A stretch of DNA of 64,000 bases. It comes from PGZG01 sp046292765. Its GTDB lineage: Bacteria > Pseudomonadota > Gammaproteobacteria > Pseudomonadales > Alcanivoracaceae. Position numbers and translations under genes: made by a program. Under the pieces are notes generated by a model. That model saw only the letters and a list, made by a program, of their open reading frames with translations, ran no database searches and was not told the origin of the DNA. Below are positions 26,773 to 36,334 of the stretch, in pieces (the first letter of the stretch is position 1; every line of letters starts with the position of its first letter). The DNA is taken from contig JBKBQA010000006.1 of assembly GCA_046292765.1 (NCBI GenBank), forward strand, positions 183,022-247,021, written 5' to 3'.

Positions 26773-27954
26773 ATGCAGCGCGTTACCGTGCTGGGCGCCA
26801 CTGGCAGTATCGGCGTGCAGACGCTGGACGTCCTTGGCCAGCACCCGGATCGCTTTGAGGTGTTTGCGTTGGCGGCGTTCACGCGCTGGCAGCCCCTCGC
26901 TGAGCTTTGCCTGCGCCACCGTCCCCGCTATGCCGTGCTGCGCGATCCTGCCGCCGCGGCGCAGCTTCGGAACCATCTGCGGACGCTCGGGTCGGACGTC
27001 GAGGTGCTGGAGGGCGACGGGGCGCTGGAAGAGGTGGCCCGGAGTGCCGACACCGATGTGGTGGTGGCGGCAATTGTCGGTGCAGCCGGGATCAGGCCGA
27101 CACTGGCTGCGGTACGGGCGGGCAAGCGTGTGCTGCTGGCCAATAAGGAAGCGCTGGTGGTCACTGGAAAGCTGTTTATGGATCAGGTCCGCCAACATGG
27201 CGCCGAGCTGATCCCGCTGGATTCCGAGCACAACGCAATTTTTCAGTGCCTGCCCGACGCGGGGCGGTCGCTGAAGGGCGTGCGCCGATTGCTGTTAACC
27301 GCCTCGGGCGGCCCATTCCGCAATCATTCTGCGGAGCAACTGGACGCCGTCACCGTGGCAGAAGCCCTGCGTCATCCGAACTGGGACATGGGGCCGAAAA
27401 TATCGATAGACTCGGCCACCCTGATGAATAAGGGGCTGGAGTTGATTGAGGCAAGCTGGCTGTTTGCGATGGATGAGTCACTGATCGATGTGGTGGTTCA
27501 TCCGCAGAGCGTGGTGCACTCGATGGTGGAATATGACGATGGTTCGGTACTGGCCCAGCTGGGCACACCGGACATGCGTACGCCGATTGCCTGTGGCCTG
27601 TCGTGGCCGCAGAGAATCGCCTCGGGCGCGCCGCGGCTGGATTTTCTGGCGCTGTCGCAGCTGACGTTTGAAACGCCGGATATCACCCGCTTTCCCTGCC
27701 TGCATCTGGCCCGCGAGGCCCTGCGCGCCGGTGGCGCGGCCAGTGCCGTGCTGAATGCGGCCAACGAAATGGCCGTGGAGGCATTCTTGCAGCAACGTCT
27801 TTCGTTCACCGGTATCCCTGCCTGCGTGGCGGAGGTGCTGGCGGCTCAGGCCGGGACCCGCTGTGAGGATCTGGATGAGGTGTTCGAGATCGACCAGCAC
27901 AGCCGGATCCTGGCGGCTGACTGGATTGCCCGTCATGGTGGGGTGCGACACTGA
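26773..27954 (+). CDS. dxr: 1-deoxy-D-xylulose 5-phosphate reductoisomerase
   Basis: A 393-aa NADPH enzyme, second step of the MEP isoprenoid pathway, feeding UppS next door. NADPH site: TVLGATGSIGVQTLDVL at the N-terminus. Active-site motifs: LLANKEALVVTG (about residue 118), LDSEHNAIFQCL (about 145) and ISIDSATLMNKGLELIEA with metal ligands. The ATG at 26773 begins one base after the cdsA stop; a GTG at 26761 inside cdsA is also in frame. The stop overlaps rseP. Confidence 0.96.
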   Translation: MQRVTVLGATGSIGVQTLDVLGQHPDRFEVFALAAFTRWQPLAELCLRHRPRYAVLRDPAAAAQLRNHLRTLGSDVEVLEGDGALEEVARSADTDVVVAAIVGAAGIRPTLAAVRAGKRVLLANKEALVVTGKLFMDQVRQHGAELIPLDSEHNAIFQCLPDAGRSLKGVRRLLLTASGGPFRNHSAEQLDAVTVAEALRHPNWDMGPKISIDSATLMNKGLELIEASWLFAMDESLIDVVVHPQSVVHSMVEYDDGSVLAQLGTPDMRTPIACGLSWPQRIASGAPRLDFLALSQLTFETPDITRFPCLHLAREALRAGGAASAVLNAANEMAVEAFLQQRLSFTGIPACVAEVLAAQAGTRCEDLDEVFEIDQHSRILAADWIARHGGVRH

Positions 27955-29270
27955 TGTTCACGCTGTTCGCTTTCATTGTCACCATTGTGGTGATCGTCGC
28001 CATTCACGAGCTGGGCCATTATCTGGCCATGCGCGCCTTTAATGTCCGGGTGCTGACGTTCTCGATCGGCTTCGGTCCCCGTCTTTTCGGCTGGCGTGAT
28101 CGTGCCGGCACCGATTTTGTCGTCTCTGCGGTGCCGCTCGGCGGCTACGTCAAACCGCTGGATCGCCGTGATTGTGAGATTGCACCTGGCGACGAGGCGT
28201 TCGAGTTTTCGGCCAAGCCGGCCTGGCAGCGGGTGATTACCTATGCGGCTGGCCCGGCTGCCAATCTGTTGCTTGCTATCTTGCTCTACTGGCTGGTGTT
28301 GCTGAACGGCGAGACCGGCCGCATTCCGGTGCTGGGCGAGATCACCGCCGATACGGCGGTGGCCGCTGCCGGCCTGCAAAGTGGCGACGAGCTGGTCGCC
28401 ATCGAAGGGATGGAGACCCCGTCCTGGCAGGCGGTGATTTCCACCTTGATCCGGTTTGCCGGCGAGCAGCGTGAACTTGAAGTCACTGTGCGCAACGAGC
28501 GCGGTCATGAGCGACAGGTGCAATTGCCGATTCATGACTGGGCCCGCCAGCCGGAAGAAAATCCCCTCACCGTGCTTGGCATCAGTGTCCAGCCTCCGCA
28601 GCCAGTGGCGGGCAGTATTGCTGCTGGTGGTGCAGCGGAGCGGGCCGGGCTGCGCGAGGGCGACCGGGTGCTGGCCGTGGATGACACAGCGGTGGAGACC
28701 TGGCATGACTGGGTCATGCTGATCCGTGCCAATGCGAGTACCGCGCTGAGGCTGGAAGTACTGCGAGATGGTGACCGGCTGTGGCTGACGCTGGTGCCGG
28801 ACGCGGTTACCGAGGGGGGTGAAACCTTCGGCCGGGCCGGTATCGGCATTGCCGGCATGCGCGAGATTCATTATGGTCCGCTGGCGGCGGTGCCTGAGGC
28901 AGTTAACCGGCTCTGGCAGCAGACCACCATGATAGTGGGTGCGATCGGTAAGCTGATCACTGGCCAGTTGTCGGTGAAGACCCTGGGCGGACCGATCACG
29001 ATCGCTCAGGCTGCCGGTGATACGGCGGCGATCGGGCTGGTGACGTTCATGCTGTTTCTGGCCTTTTTCAGTGTCAGTCTCGGCATCATCAACCTGCTGC
29101 CGATCCCGATGCTGGATGGTGGCTGGATTGTGTTTGGTGTCATTGAAATGATTACCGGCCGGGAGCTGCCGGAGCGTTTCCTGTTGGTGGCGCAGAATGT
29201 GGGTATGGTGCTGGTGTTTGGTCTGATGCTGTTGGCGGTGACCAACGATATTCTCCGGCACTTGATATGA
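27954..29270 (+). CDS. rseP: Site-2 protease RseP (sigma-E pathway)
   Basis: A 438-aa intramembrane zinc metalloprotease that completes cleavage of the anti-sigma factor RseA during envelope stress. HELGH is at residues 18-22 in the first membrane helix; the second zinc motif is in PIPMLDGGWIVFG near residue 380. Two tandem PDZ domains lie in the periplasmic loop (about 115-200 and 205-290). ATG overlaps the dxr stop (TGATG) and the stop overlaps the bamA start (ATGA). Confidence 0.97.
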   Translation: MFTLFAFIVTIVVIVAIHELGHYLAMRAFNVRVLTFSIGFGPRLFGWRDRAGTDFVVSAVPLGGYVKPLDRRDCEIAPGDEAFEFSAKPAWQRVITYAAGPAANLLLAILLYWLVLLNGETGRIPVLGEITADTAVAAAGLQSGDELVAIEGMETPSWQAVISTLIRFAGEQRELEVTVRNERGHERQVQLPIHDWARQPEENPLTVLGISVQPPQPVAGSIAAGGAAERAGLREGDRVLAVDDTAVETWHDWVMLIRANASTALRLEVLRDGDRLWLTLVPDAVTEGGETFGRAGIGIAGMREIHYGPLAAVPEAVNRLWQQTTMIVGAIGKLITGQLSVKTLGGPITIAQAAGDTAAIGLVTFMLFLAFFSVSLGIINLLPIPMLDGGWIVFGVIEMITGRELPERFLLVAQNVGMVLVFGLMLLAVTNDILRHLI

Positions 29271-31648
29271 ATAACGGGGGACTCTGTTTGCGCCTGGTTG
29301 TGAGAGTGATGGCCCTGCTGTGCCTGTTGATGGCGTCGGCGGGAATGGCGGAGCCGACGGCCTTCCGGGTGGCCGATATCCGTGTGGAAGGCTTGCAGCG
29401 GCTGCCAGTGGAGCGTGTCTTCCGTCATCTGGCGATCCAGTCCGGTGATGAGATTGGCCGCCAGCGCATGGCCGATGCGGTGCGCAGTCTTTATGCCAGT
29501 GGCGACTTCGATGACGTCCAGCTGGCCCGGGATGGCGACGTGCTGGTGGTGATCGTGCGCGAGCGTCCGTCCATTGCCAAACTCGAGATTACCGGTAACA
29601 AGTCGATCAGCTCTGAGGATCTGCGCAAGGGCCTGAAAAACGCGGGCCTGAGCGAAGGTGACGTATTCCGGCGCTCGACGCTGGAGGGGATCACCGGCGA
29701 GCTGGAGCGACAGTACGTGGCGCAGGGTCGCTACGGCGCCACCATCGAGACCGAGACGGTGCCGCTGCCGCGCAATCGGGTTGCCCTCAATATCAAGATC
29801 TATGAGGGCAAGCCTGCCCGGATTCGTGACATCAACGTGGTGGGCAATCAGACCTTCAGCGATGATGAACTGCTGAAGGATTTCCAGTTGCGCTCGTCCC
29901 ATCTGACCTCGTTCTTCAAGGGCGACGATAAATATTCCCGCGAGCGTCTCGGTGGTGATCTGGAGCGACTGCGGTCGTATTATCTGGATCGCGGTTACGT
30001 CAACATGTCGATCGAGTCGACTCAGGTGACGGTGACGCCGGATCGTCGCGAAGTGTACATCGCCATCAATATCTCGGAAGGCAAGCAATACCGCGTGCGC
30101 AATGTCCGGCTGGCGGGGAATCTTGTCGTTGAAGAAGAGCAGCTGACCCCGCTGCTGGTGGTGCGCGAAGGTCAGGTGTTTTCCCAGCAGCTGTTGACCT
30201 ACACCAGTGATCTGCTGACCCGTCGTCTCGGCAACGAGGGCTATACCTTTGCCGAGGTCAATGGCTTTACCGAGGCCAACGAGGAGGACGATACGGTTGA
30301 TGTCACCTTCTTCGTTGATCCGGGCCGCAAAGTGTATGTGAGACGAGTCAATTTCATCGGCAACAACAAGACCGTCGATGAGGTGCTGCGGCGTGAGTTG
30401 CGCCAGTTTGAGCGCGCTCCGGCCAACAGCGCGCTGATCGATCTGTCGCGTCAGCGTCTGCAGCGACTCGGGTTCTTCAGTTCCGTGGAGGCCGATACGC
30501 CGCGGGTGCCGGGTGCCGAAGATCTGGTTGATGTTACCTACCGGGTGGAAGAGCAGCCATCCGGGTCCATCGGTGCCAATATCGGCTATTCCGACGCCAG
30601 CGGGTTTATTTTTGGCGCCAATGTCAGTCAGAACAACTTCATGGGCACGGGTAACCGGGTGTCGTTCGCGCTCAGCCGCAGTGAAGTGCGCGATAGCTAT
30701 AGTTTTTCTTACCTGAACCCCTACTACACGCTGGATGGGGTCAGTCGCGGGTTCAGTCTGTATTACACCGAAACCGACTTCAGCAAGACGCTGATCACCT
30801 CTTACGGGATCAACAGACTGGGTGGCGCGGTGAATTACGGCTATCCGATTTCCGAGTATGCGCGCCTGAATTTCGGTTTCGGCGTTGATCAGCTGGAGAT
30901 CGAAACCGGCGCACTGGTTGCCAATGTGATTGATAAATTCCTTGAGCAGGAAGGTTACGATTTCCGCTCTTTCAAGCTGAATGCCGGCTGGCAAATGAGC
31001 ACCCTTAACCGGGGGGTATTCCCGGATCGTGGCTGGTCGCAGAATCTGTCCGCGGAAGTGGCGGTGCCGGGCAGTGATTACGGCTTCTATAAGGTGAGCT
31101 GGAGTGGACAGCGCTATTTCCCGATCAGCCGCCGCTGGACGCTTCGGGCTCGCAGTGATGTCGGTTTTGGTGACGGCTACGGTAACGATCTGTTGCTGCC
31201 GTTCTACGAGCATTACTTTTCCGGGGGTATCGGCTCGGTGCGTGGTTACCGTGCCCGCTCCCTTGGCCCCCGGTCTCAGTCCAAGGTCTTCGTTGATATC
31301 TGTATTACCGATCCGATGAACTGCCAGCCGGATCCGTCGCCGGACCCGATCGGGGGTAACCTGCTCACCGAAGCGAGCCTTGAGCTGATGTTCCCGCCAC
31401 CGTTCGCACCCGACAGCCGCAGCCTGCGAACTTTCCTGTTCGCGGATGTCGGCAATGTCTGGCAGACCGAAATTGCCGGTGACGGTGGGCTTGATTTTGC
31501 GGTGGATGAACTGCGTTATTCCGCCGGTGTCGGACTGACATGGCTAACAGCCATCGGTCCGCTCGGCTTCAGTTTTGCCAAGCCGTTTGGCAAGAAACCG
31601 GGAGATGATTCGGAATCATTCCAATTCTCCCTTGGACAGGTTTTCTAG
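29267..31648 (+). CDS. bamA: Outer membrane protein assembly factor BamA
   Basis: A 793-aa Omp85 protein, the core of the BAM machine. An N-terminal signal peptide (hydrophobic residues 8-27) is followed by five POTRA domains (about residues 32-430) and a 16-strand barrel. The loop-6 motif is visible in GSVRGYRARSLGP (about 660), and the protein ends FSLGQVF with the C-terminal Phe expected of barrels. It is coupled to rseP (ATGA) and followed 10 bases later by its chaperone partner skp. Confidence 0.97.
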   Translation: MNNGGLCLRLVVRVMALLCLLMASAGMAEPTAFRVADIRVEGLQRLPVERVFRHLAIQSGDEIGRQRMADAVRSLYASGDFDDVQLARDGDVLVVIVRERPSIAKLEITGNKSISSEDLRKGLKNAGLSEGDVFRRSTLEGITGELERQYVAQGRYGATIETETVPLPRNRVALNIKIYEGKPARIRDINVVGNQTFSDDELLKDFQLRSSHLTSFFKGDDKYSRERLGGDLERLRSYYLDRGYVNMSIESTQVTVTPDRREVYIAINISEGKQYRVRNVRLAGNLVVEEEQLTPLLVVREGQVFSQQLLTYTSDLLTRRLGNEGYTFAEVNGFTEANEEDDTVDVTFFVDPGRKVYVRRVNFIGNNKTVDEVLRRELRQFERAPANSALIDLSRQRLQRLGFFSSVEADTPRVPGAEDLVDVTYRVEEQPSGSIGANIGYSDASGFIFGANVSQNNFMGTGNRVSFALSRSEVRDSYSFSYLNPYYTLDGVSRGFSLYYTETDFSKTLITSYGINRLGGAVNYGYPISEYARLNFGFGVDQLEIETGALVANVIDKFLEQEGYDFRSFKLNAGWQMSTLNRGVFPDRGWSQNLSAEVAVPGSDYGFYKVSWSGQRYFPISRRWTLRARSDVGFGDGYGNDLLLPFYEHYFSGGIGSVRGYRARSLGPRSQSKVFVDICITDPMNCQPDPSPDPIGGNLLTEASLELMFPPPFAPDSRSLRTFLFADVGNVWQTEIAGDGGLDFAVDELRYSAGVGLTWLTAIGPLGFSFAKPFGKKPGDDSESFQFSLGQVF

Positions 31649-31658
31649 GAGGCTAACA

Positions 31659-32159
31659 ATGAAAACAATGAAGATGCTGTTTGCTGCACTGCTGCTGTTG
31701 CCCGCGCTGGCATTGGCTCAACCCAAAATTGTGGTGGTGGATCCCGAGCGTGCGCTCGGCGAAACCGAGGAAGTGAAAGCCCGAATCGCCAAGTTCCAGT
31801 CGGACATGCAGGGTCAGGAGAACAAGCTGCGCAAACTTCGTGATGACATCATGAAGATCGAGGAGCGTCTGCAGAGAGAGGGCGTCACCATGAGCCGCGA
31901 TCAGGGCCAGAAGCTGACCGACGAGCGCGACGCGAAGATGATCGAGTTCCGCTCCCTGCAGCAGATCCTGCAGCAGCGTATGCAGCAGAGTCAGGAAGAG
32001 CTCCAGAACGCGATGGCGCCGAAACTGGGCAAGGCGGTCGAGGATATCTCCAAAGAGAAGGGCTACGATCTGGTACTGATCCGTCAGGCGGTACTGTTTG
32101 CCTCTGATGCTGTCGACATCACCAGTGACGTTACCCGTCAGATCAACCGGATGAAGTAA
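31659..32159 (+). CDS. skp: Periplasmic chaperone Skp / OmpH family
   Basis: A 166-aa protein with a signal peptide (MKTMKMLFAALLLLPALALA). The mature part is almost entirely a charged, Gln-rich coiled coil (about residues 45-120), as in the tentacles of the Skp trimer that hold unfolded outer-membrane proteins for BamA. TAGGAGG precedes ATG 31659. The reading frame extends upstream into bamA to 31575, but that part lacks a signal peptide and is not used. Confidence 0.95.
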   Translation: MKTMKMLFAALLLLPALALAQPKIVVVDPERALGETEEVKARIAKFQSDMQGQENKLRKLRDDIMKIEERLQREGVTMSRDQGQKLTDERDAKMIEFRSLQQILQQRMQQSQEELQNAMAPKLGKAVEDISKEKGYDLVLIRQAVLFASDAVDITSDVTRQINRMK

Positions 32160-32168
32160 GGCGTGCCC

Positions 32169-33200
32169 ATGACGATGACCCTGGGCGAGGTCGCGGAGCT
32201 GATCGGCGCTGAGCTGCATGGCGATCCTGCCATCAGGATCTCCGGGCTGGGAACGCTCAGTGGCGCCTCCACGGGCCAGCTGAGCTTTCTCACCAATCAC
32301 CGCTACCGTGTCCATTTGAAGCAGACGGCTGCCGCTGCAGTGATTTGTCGTGAGGCGGACCGAGCGGACTCACCGGTGCCGGTGCTGGTGGTCAAAGACC
32401 CGCATCTGGCATTTGCCCTGGTAAGCAAGCGTTTTGACACCGTGCCACGCAGCGTCGCAGGCGTGCATCCCCGTGCGCTGGTCGATGAGGGGGCAGTGGT
32501 CCATGACACTGCCTCGATCGGACCCAATGTCGTGATTGAGGCTGGCGCCGTGATTGGTGCCAATGTTGTCGTGATGGCAAACAGCGTCATTGGTGCTGGA
32601 GCTCAACTCGGCGACGGCGTCCGTATCTGGCCAAATGTTACAATCTACCATGGCGTCCAGATAGGCCCGAGGACTACCATTCATGCCGCCGCTGTCATCG
32701 GTTCGGATGGCTTCGGGTTTGCTTTCAATGGCGCGGGCTGGACCAAGATCGCCCAGCTGGGTACCGTGCGCATCGGTGCCGATTGCGATATCGGTGCCGG
32801 TGCCACCATTGATCGCGGCGCGATTGAAGACACCGTAATCGGTAACAGCGTCATCATCGATAATCAGGTGCATATCGCCCACAATGTCACGGTGGGAGAC
32901 GGTACCGCCATGGCTGCGCAGGTTGGCGTGGCCGGCAGTACGCATATTGGTCGTTATTGCGTGTTTGCCGGGCAAGTCGGCATTGCCGGCCATGTGGAGA
33001 TTGTTGATGCGGTTCAGGTGCTCGGGAAAACCATGGTGTCCGGCTCGTTGAAGCAGCCTGGCACTTACGCTTCCGGCGTGCCCGAGACCGAGGTGGATAT
33101 CTGGCGTCGCAATGCGGTGCGTTTTCGTCGTCTCGATGAGATGGCCAAGCGTCTCAAGGCGGTGGAGCGGCGTCTGGATGACGGTGACCCGGCAGAGTGA
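32169..33200 (+). CDS. lpxD: UDP-3-O-(3-hydroxyacyl)glucosamine N-acyltransferase
   Basis: A 343-aa trimeric acyltransferase, third step of lipid A synthesis. An N-terminal uridine-binding domain (LGEVAELIGAELHGDP) precedes a left-handed beta helix of hexapeptide repeats (about residues 100-300). The catalytic His is in QVHIAHNVTVGDG (about residue 238). AAGG is seven bases before ATG 32169; a GTG at 32163 is also in frame. Confidence 0.97.
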   Translation: MTMTLGEVAELIGAELHGDPAIRISGLGTLSGASTGQLSFLTNHRYRVHLKQTAAAAVICREADRADSPVPVLVVKDPHLAFALVSKRFDTVPRSVAGVHPRALVDEGAVVHDTASIGPNVVIEAGAVIGANVVVMANSVIGAGAQLGDGVRIWPNVTIYHGVQIGPRTTIHAAAVIGSDGFGFAFNGAGWTKIAQLGTVRIGADCDIGAGATIDRGAIEDTVIGNSVIIDNQVHIAHNVTVGDGTAMAAQVGVAGSTHIGRYCVFAGQVGIAGHVEIVDAVQVLGKTMVSGSLKQPGTYASGVPETEVDIWRRNAVRFRRLDEMAKRLKAVERRLDDGDPAE

Positions 33201-33220
33201 CTTGCCACAGCGAGACCTTC

Positions 33221-33655
33221 ATGGAAATCAATGAAATTCGTAAGTACCTGCCACACCGCTACCCGTTCCTGCTGGTGGATCGCGTCGTTAAGGTGGAGGC
33301 CGGTGTATCGATCGAGGCAATCAAGAACGTCACGATCAATGAGCCCTATTTCAACGGCCACTTTCCGCTCGAACCGATTATGCCCGGTGTGCTGATTGTC
33401 GAGGCACTGGCGCAGGCGGCGGGCATTCTCGGTTTTGTCACCGCGGGCAAGAAGCCCGACGAAGGTTACATGTACCTGCTCTGCGGGGTCGACAAGGCCC
33501 GCTTCAAGCGGCAGGTGGTACCGGGCGATCAGCTGCACCTCAAAGCCAGCTACATCACGGTGAAGCGGAATATCCTCAAGTTTGCCGGGGAAGCTCGTGT
33601 TGATGGTCTGCTGGTGGCGTCGGCGGAGTTTCTGGTGGCGGAACAGCGGCTTTGA
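33221..33655 (+). CDS. fabZ: 3-hydroxyacyl-ACP dehydratase
   Basis: A 144-aa hotdog-fold enzyme that dehydrates beta-hydroxyacyl-ACP in fatty acid elongation and competes with lipid A synthesis for its substrate. It starts MEINEIRKYLPHRYPFLLVD with the catalytic His, and has the catalytic Glu in GHFPLEPIMPGVLIVEAL (about residue 60). The GTG at 33197 overlapping lpxD is in frame but would add eight residues not usual in the family. Confidence 0.96.
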   Translation: MEINEIRKYLPHRYPFLLVDRVVKVEAGVSIEAIKNVTINEPYFNGHFPLEPIMPGVLIVEALAQAAGILGFVTAGKKPDEGYMYLLCGVDKARFKRQVVPGDQLHLKASYITVKRNILKFAGEARVDGLLVASAEFLVAEQRL

Positions 33656-33751
33656 TCTGCTAACTGGTAGGACAAAAGCATGGCGTCCCCGGGCTATACT
33701 GCCCGCCAGACCCGGCGTAGCCACGCCATTATCAACTGATAGCGGAAACGG

Positions 33752-34522
33752 ATGATGATTCACCCGACAGCGATTGTGGACCCGGCAGCCCAGCTCGCCG
33801 GCGATGTGCAGGTTGGCCCGTGGTCGATCATCGGGCCCGGGGTGGAGATTGGTGCCGGTACGGTGATTGGTCCCCATGTGGTCATTAATGGTCCGACTCG
33901 CATCGGCCGTAACAACCGCATCTTTCAGTTCGCATCGATTGGTGAAGAATGCCAGGACAAAAAGTACCGTGGTGAACCGACCCGTCTGGAAATTGGTGAC
34001 GATAACGTCATTCGTGAACAGGTCACCATCCATCGCGGTACCGTTCAGGATGACAGCCTGACCCGTATCGGAGATCGCAACCTGCTGATGGTCGGCGTCC
34101 ATGTCGCCCACGATTGCCTGATCGGCAGCGACAATATTTTCGCCAATACCACCGGTATCGCCGGCCATGTCCACATCGGTGATGGCGTCATCCTCGGTGG
34201 CATGAGCGGTGTTCACCAGTTCTGCAGGATCGGCTCCTATGCCATGTCGGCGGGCTGCAGTCTGATCGTCAAGGACATTCCTGCCTATGTGATGGTGGGC
34301 GGCAACCCCGCCGCCGCGCGCAGCATGAACTTTGAGGGCATGCGTCGTCGTGGCTGGACCGCAGACACCATCAGCGCCCTGCGCCAGGCCTACAAGATTG
34401 TTTTTCGCCAGGGATTGACGCTGGAGCAGGCGGTGGCTGAGCTGGAGGCGATGACGCCGTCGGCGGAGCTGCAGCTGTTCATCAATTCCCTGCGCGCATC
34501 GGAACGCGGTATTACCCGCTGA
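33752..34522 (+). CDS. lpxA: UDP-N-acetylglucosamine O-acyltransferase
   Basis: A 256-aa trimeric beta-helix enzyme, the first step of lipid A synthesis. Hexapeptide repeats span residues 1-190; the catalytic His is in VGVHVAHDCLIGSDNI (about 120), and a helical C-terminal region follows. A second ATG at 33755 has slightly better spacing from GCGGA. The 96-base gap after fabZ is the longest in this gene run; TATACT at 33695-33700 could be a -10 for an internal promoter, without a clear -35. Confidence 0.96.
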   Translation: MMIHPTAIVDPAAQLAGDVQVGPWSIIGPGVEIGAGTVIGPHVVINGPTRIGRNNRIFQFASIGEECQDKKYRGEPTRLEIGDDNVIREQVTIHRGTVQDDSLTRIGDRNLLMVGVHVAHDCLIGSDNIFANTTGIAGHVHIGDGVILGGMSGVHQFCRIGSYAMSAGCSLIVKDIPAYVMVGGNPAAARSMNFEGMRRRGWTADTISALRQAYKIVFRQGLTLEQAVAELEAMTPSAELQLFINSLRASERGITR

Positions 34523-34524
34523 TT

Positions 34525-35673
34525 ATGGCGACGTCCTCGCCTCTGGTGGCCCTGATCGCTGGCGAGCAGTCCGGCGATATCCTTGGTGCCGGGCTGATGG
34601 CGGCGCTGCGGCGGCGCTATCCTGATGTCCGCTTTATCGGTGTCGGCGGCAGTGAAATGGCCGCAGAAGGGCTGGCCAGCCTGTTCCCGATGGAGCGCCT
34701 GTCGGTGATGGGCATCACCGAGGTGCTAGGGCGCCTGCCGGAGTTGTTTCGCCTGCGTCGCCAACTGGTGGATTTTCTGCTTGAGCAGAAGCCCGACGTC
34801 TGTATCGGTATTGATGCTCCGGATTTCAATCTGCCCATTGCCCGACGATTGCATCAAGCCGGGATTCGCACCACCCATTATGTCAGCCCCTCGGTGTGGG
34901 CCTGGCGGCAGGGCCGAATCAAGGGTATCCGCGCCAGCATCGATTTGATGCTGACCCTGTTGCCATTCGAGGCCGGTTTCTATCAGACCCATGGTGTGCC
35001 GGTGTCCTTTGTCGGCCACCCGCTGGCGGACCGGGTGCCACTGGAACCCGATGCCATGGCCATGCGCGAGCGTCTCGGTCTGCCCACCACGGGCACGGTG
35101 GTCAGTGTTCTGCCTGGCAGTCGCGGTGGTGAAGTCAGCATCCTCTGGCCGGTGTTTCTGGAGGTCATCGATCGTCTTGCTGCGGCCCGCCCCGGCCTGC
35201 ATTTTGTTGTTCCCGCCGCCAATCCGGCCCGGCGCCAGCAGATCGACGCCATGCTTACCGGGGTAGAGCGGCCCTGGTTGACGGTGGTGGATGGCCACAG
35301 TCGCGAGGCCATGGCCGCCTCCGATCTGATCCTGCTTGCCTCCGGCACCGCCACGCTCGAAGCCATGCTGGCCAAGCGCCCCATGGTGATTGCCTACAAG
35401 GTGGGCTGGATTACCTATTTTATTGTCCGGTCGCTGGCGAAAACCGAGTTCGTCGGCCTGCCCAACCTGCTTGCCGGCGAGGCTGTGGTGCCGGAGCTGA
35501 TTCAGGGCCAGATGACGGCGCCAAATCTGGTGGCGGCGCTGGAGCAATGGCTCGACCAGCCGGAGCGGGCGGCGGCGATCACCGAGCGCTTCCGCGACAT
35601 TCACCTGCAATTGCGTCGTGATGCCAGCGAGCGGGCGGCGGTGGCCGTGGCCGAATTGCTGGAGCGGCGTTGA
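34525..35673 (+). CDS. lpxB: Lipid-A-disaccharide synthase
   Basis: A 382-aa GT19 glycosyltransferase that condenses UDP-diacylglucosamine with lipid X at the inner membrane. Signatures: ALIAGEQSGDILGAGLM at the N-terminus, FIGVGGSEMAAEGL, HYVSPSVWAWRQGR (about residue 118), FVGHPLADRVP and SVLPGSRGGEVSIL (about 190). The start is two bases after lpxA and the stop overlaps rnhB (TGATG). Confidence 0.97.
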   Translation: MATSSPLVALIAGEQSGDILGAGLMAALRRRYPDVRFIGVGGSEMAAEGLASLFPMERLSVMGITEVLGRLPELFRLRRQLVDFLLEQKPDVCIGIDAPDFNLPIARRLHQAGIRTTHYVSPSVWAWRQGRIKGIRASIDLMLTLLPFEAGFYQTHGVPVSFVGHPLADRVPLEPDAMAMRERLGLPTTGTVVSVLPGSRGGEVSILWPVFLEVIDRLAAARPGLHFVVPAANPARRQQIDAMLTGVERPWLTVVDGHSREAMAASDLILLASGTATLEAMLAKRPMVIAYKVGWITYFIVRSLAKTEFVGLPNLLAGEAVVPELIQGQMTAPNLVAALEQWLDQPERAAAITERFRDIHLQLRRDASERAAVAVAELLERR

Positions 35674-36308
35674 TGCACCCGTTTGCAGAGTATCCCCGGG
35701 CCGAGGTCTGGCGACCGTCGGTGTTCGCCTGGCAGCCCGGTATGCATCTGGCCGGCGTCGATGAAGTGGGGCGCGGTCCCCTGGTGGGCGCCGTGGTCAC
35801 CGCCGCGGTGATTCTCGATCCCGCCCGCCCCATCGACGGCCTGGCCGACAGCAAGACCATTTCCGACAAGCGTCGTCAGCAGCTGGCGCCCCTGATCCGT
35901 GAGCGGGCACTTGCTTTCAGTCTGGGCCGGGCGGAACCGGCAGAAATCGATGCGCTCAATATCTTTCACGCCACCTTGCTGGCCATGCGACGCGCCGTGG
36001 CTGGGCTGGGGCTGGCGCCGGATGCGGTGCTGGTGGATGGCAACCGGGTCACCGACTTCGGTTGCCCTGCCGAGGCCGTGGTCAAGGGCGATGGTCGTAT
36101 TCCGGCCATCAGCGCCGCCTCGATTCTTGCCAAAGTCGCCCGCGATGAGGAAATGGTGTTGCTGCACCAGCGTCATCCGGACTACGGTTTTGACCGTCAC
36201 AAGGGCTATCCTACCGTCGAGCATCTGGCTGCGCTGACCCGGTTGGGCCCGCTGCCGGAGCACCGTCGCTCCTTCGCACCGGTCGCCCGTCTGCTGGACG
36301 GAGCCTGA
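35673..36308 (+). CDS. rnhB: Ribonuclease HII
   Basis: A 211-aa enzyme that nicks RNA-DNA hybrids and removes misinserted ribonucleotides. Catalytic acids: the Asp-Glu pair in GVDEVGRGPLVGAVVTA (about residue 29), DADG-type Asp in AVLVDGNRV (about 112) and ASILAKVARDEEM (about 145). DRHKGYPTVEH is the conserved C-terminal element. It overlaps lpxB by one base and precedes dnaE by 26 bases, as in E. coli. Confidence 0.96.
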   Translation: MHPFAEYPRAEVWRPSVFAWQPGMHLAGVDEVGRGPLVGAVVTAAVILDPARPIDGLADSKTISDKRRQQLAPLIRERALAFSLGRAEPAEIDALNIFHATLLAMRRAVAGLGLAPDAVLVDGNRVTDFGCPAEAVVKGDGRIPAISAASILAKVARDEEMVLLHQRHPDYGFDRHKGYPTVEHLAALTRLGPLPEHRRSFAPVARLLDGA

Positions 36309-36334
36309 TTGAAACCCCTGATTCCGGAGCCGGC

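Noticed and set aside
29006..31213. 735-codon minus-strand open frame
   Set aside because: Antisense shadow of rseP/bamA in GC-rich DNA; no ribosome-binding site or recognisable domain, whereas the plus strand encodes clear families.
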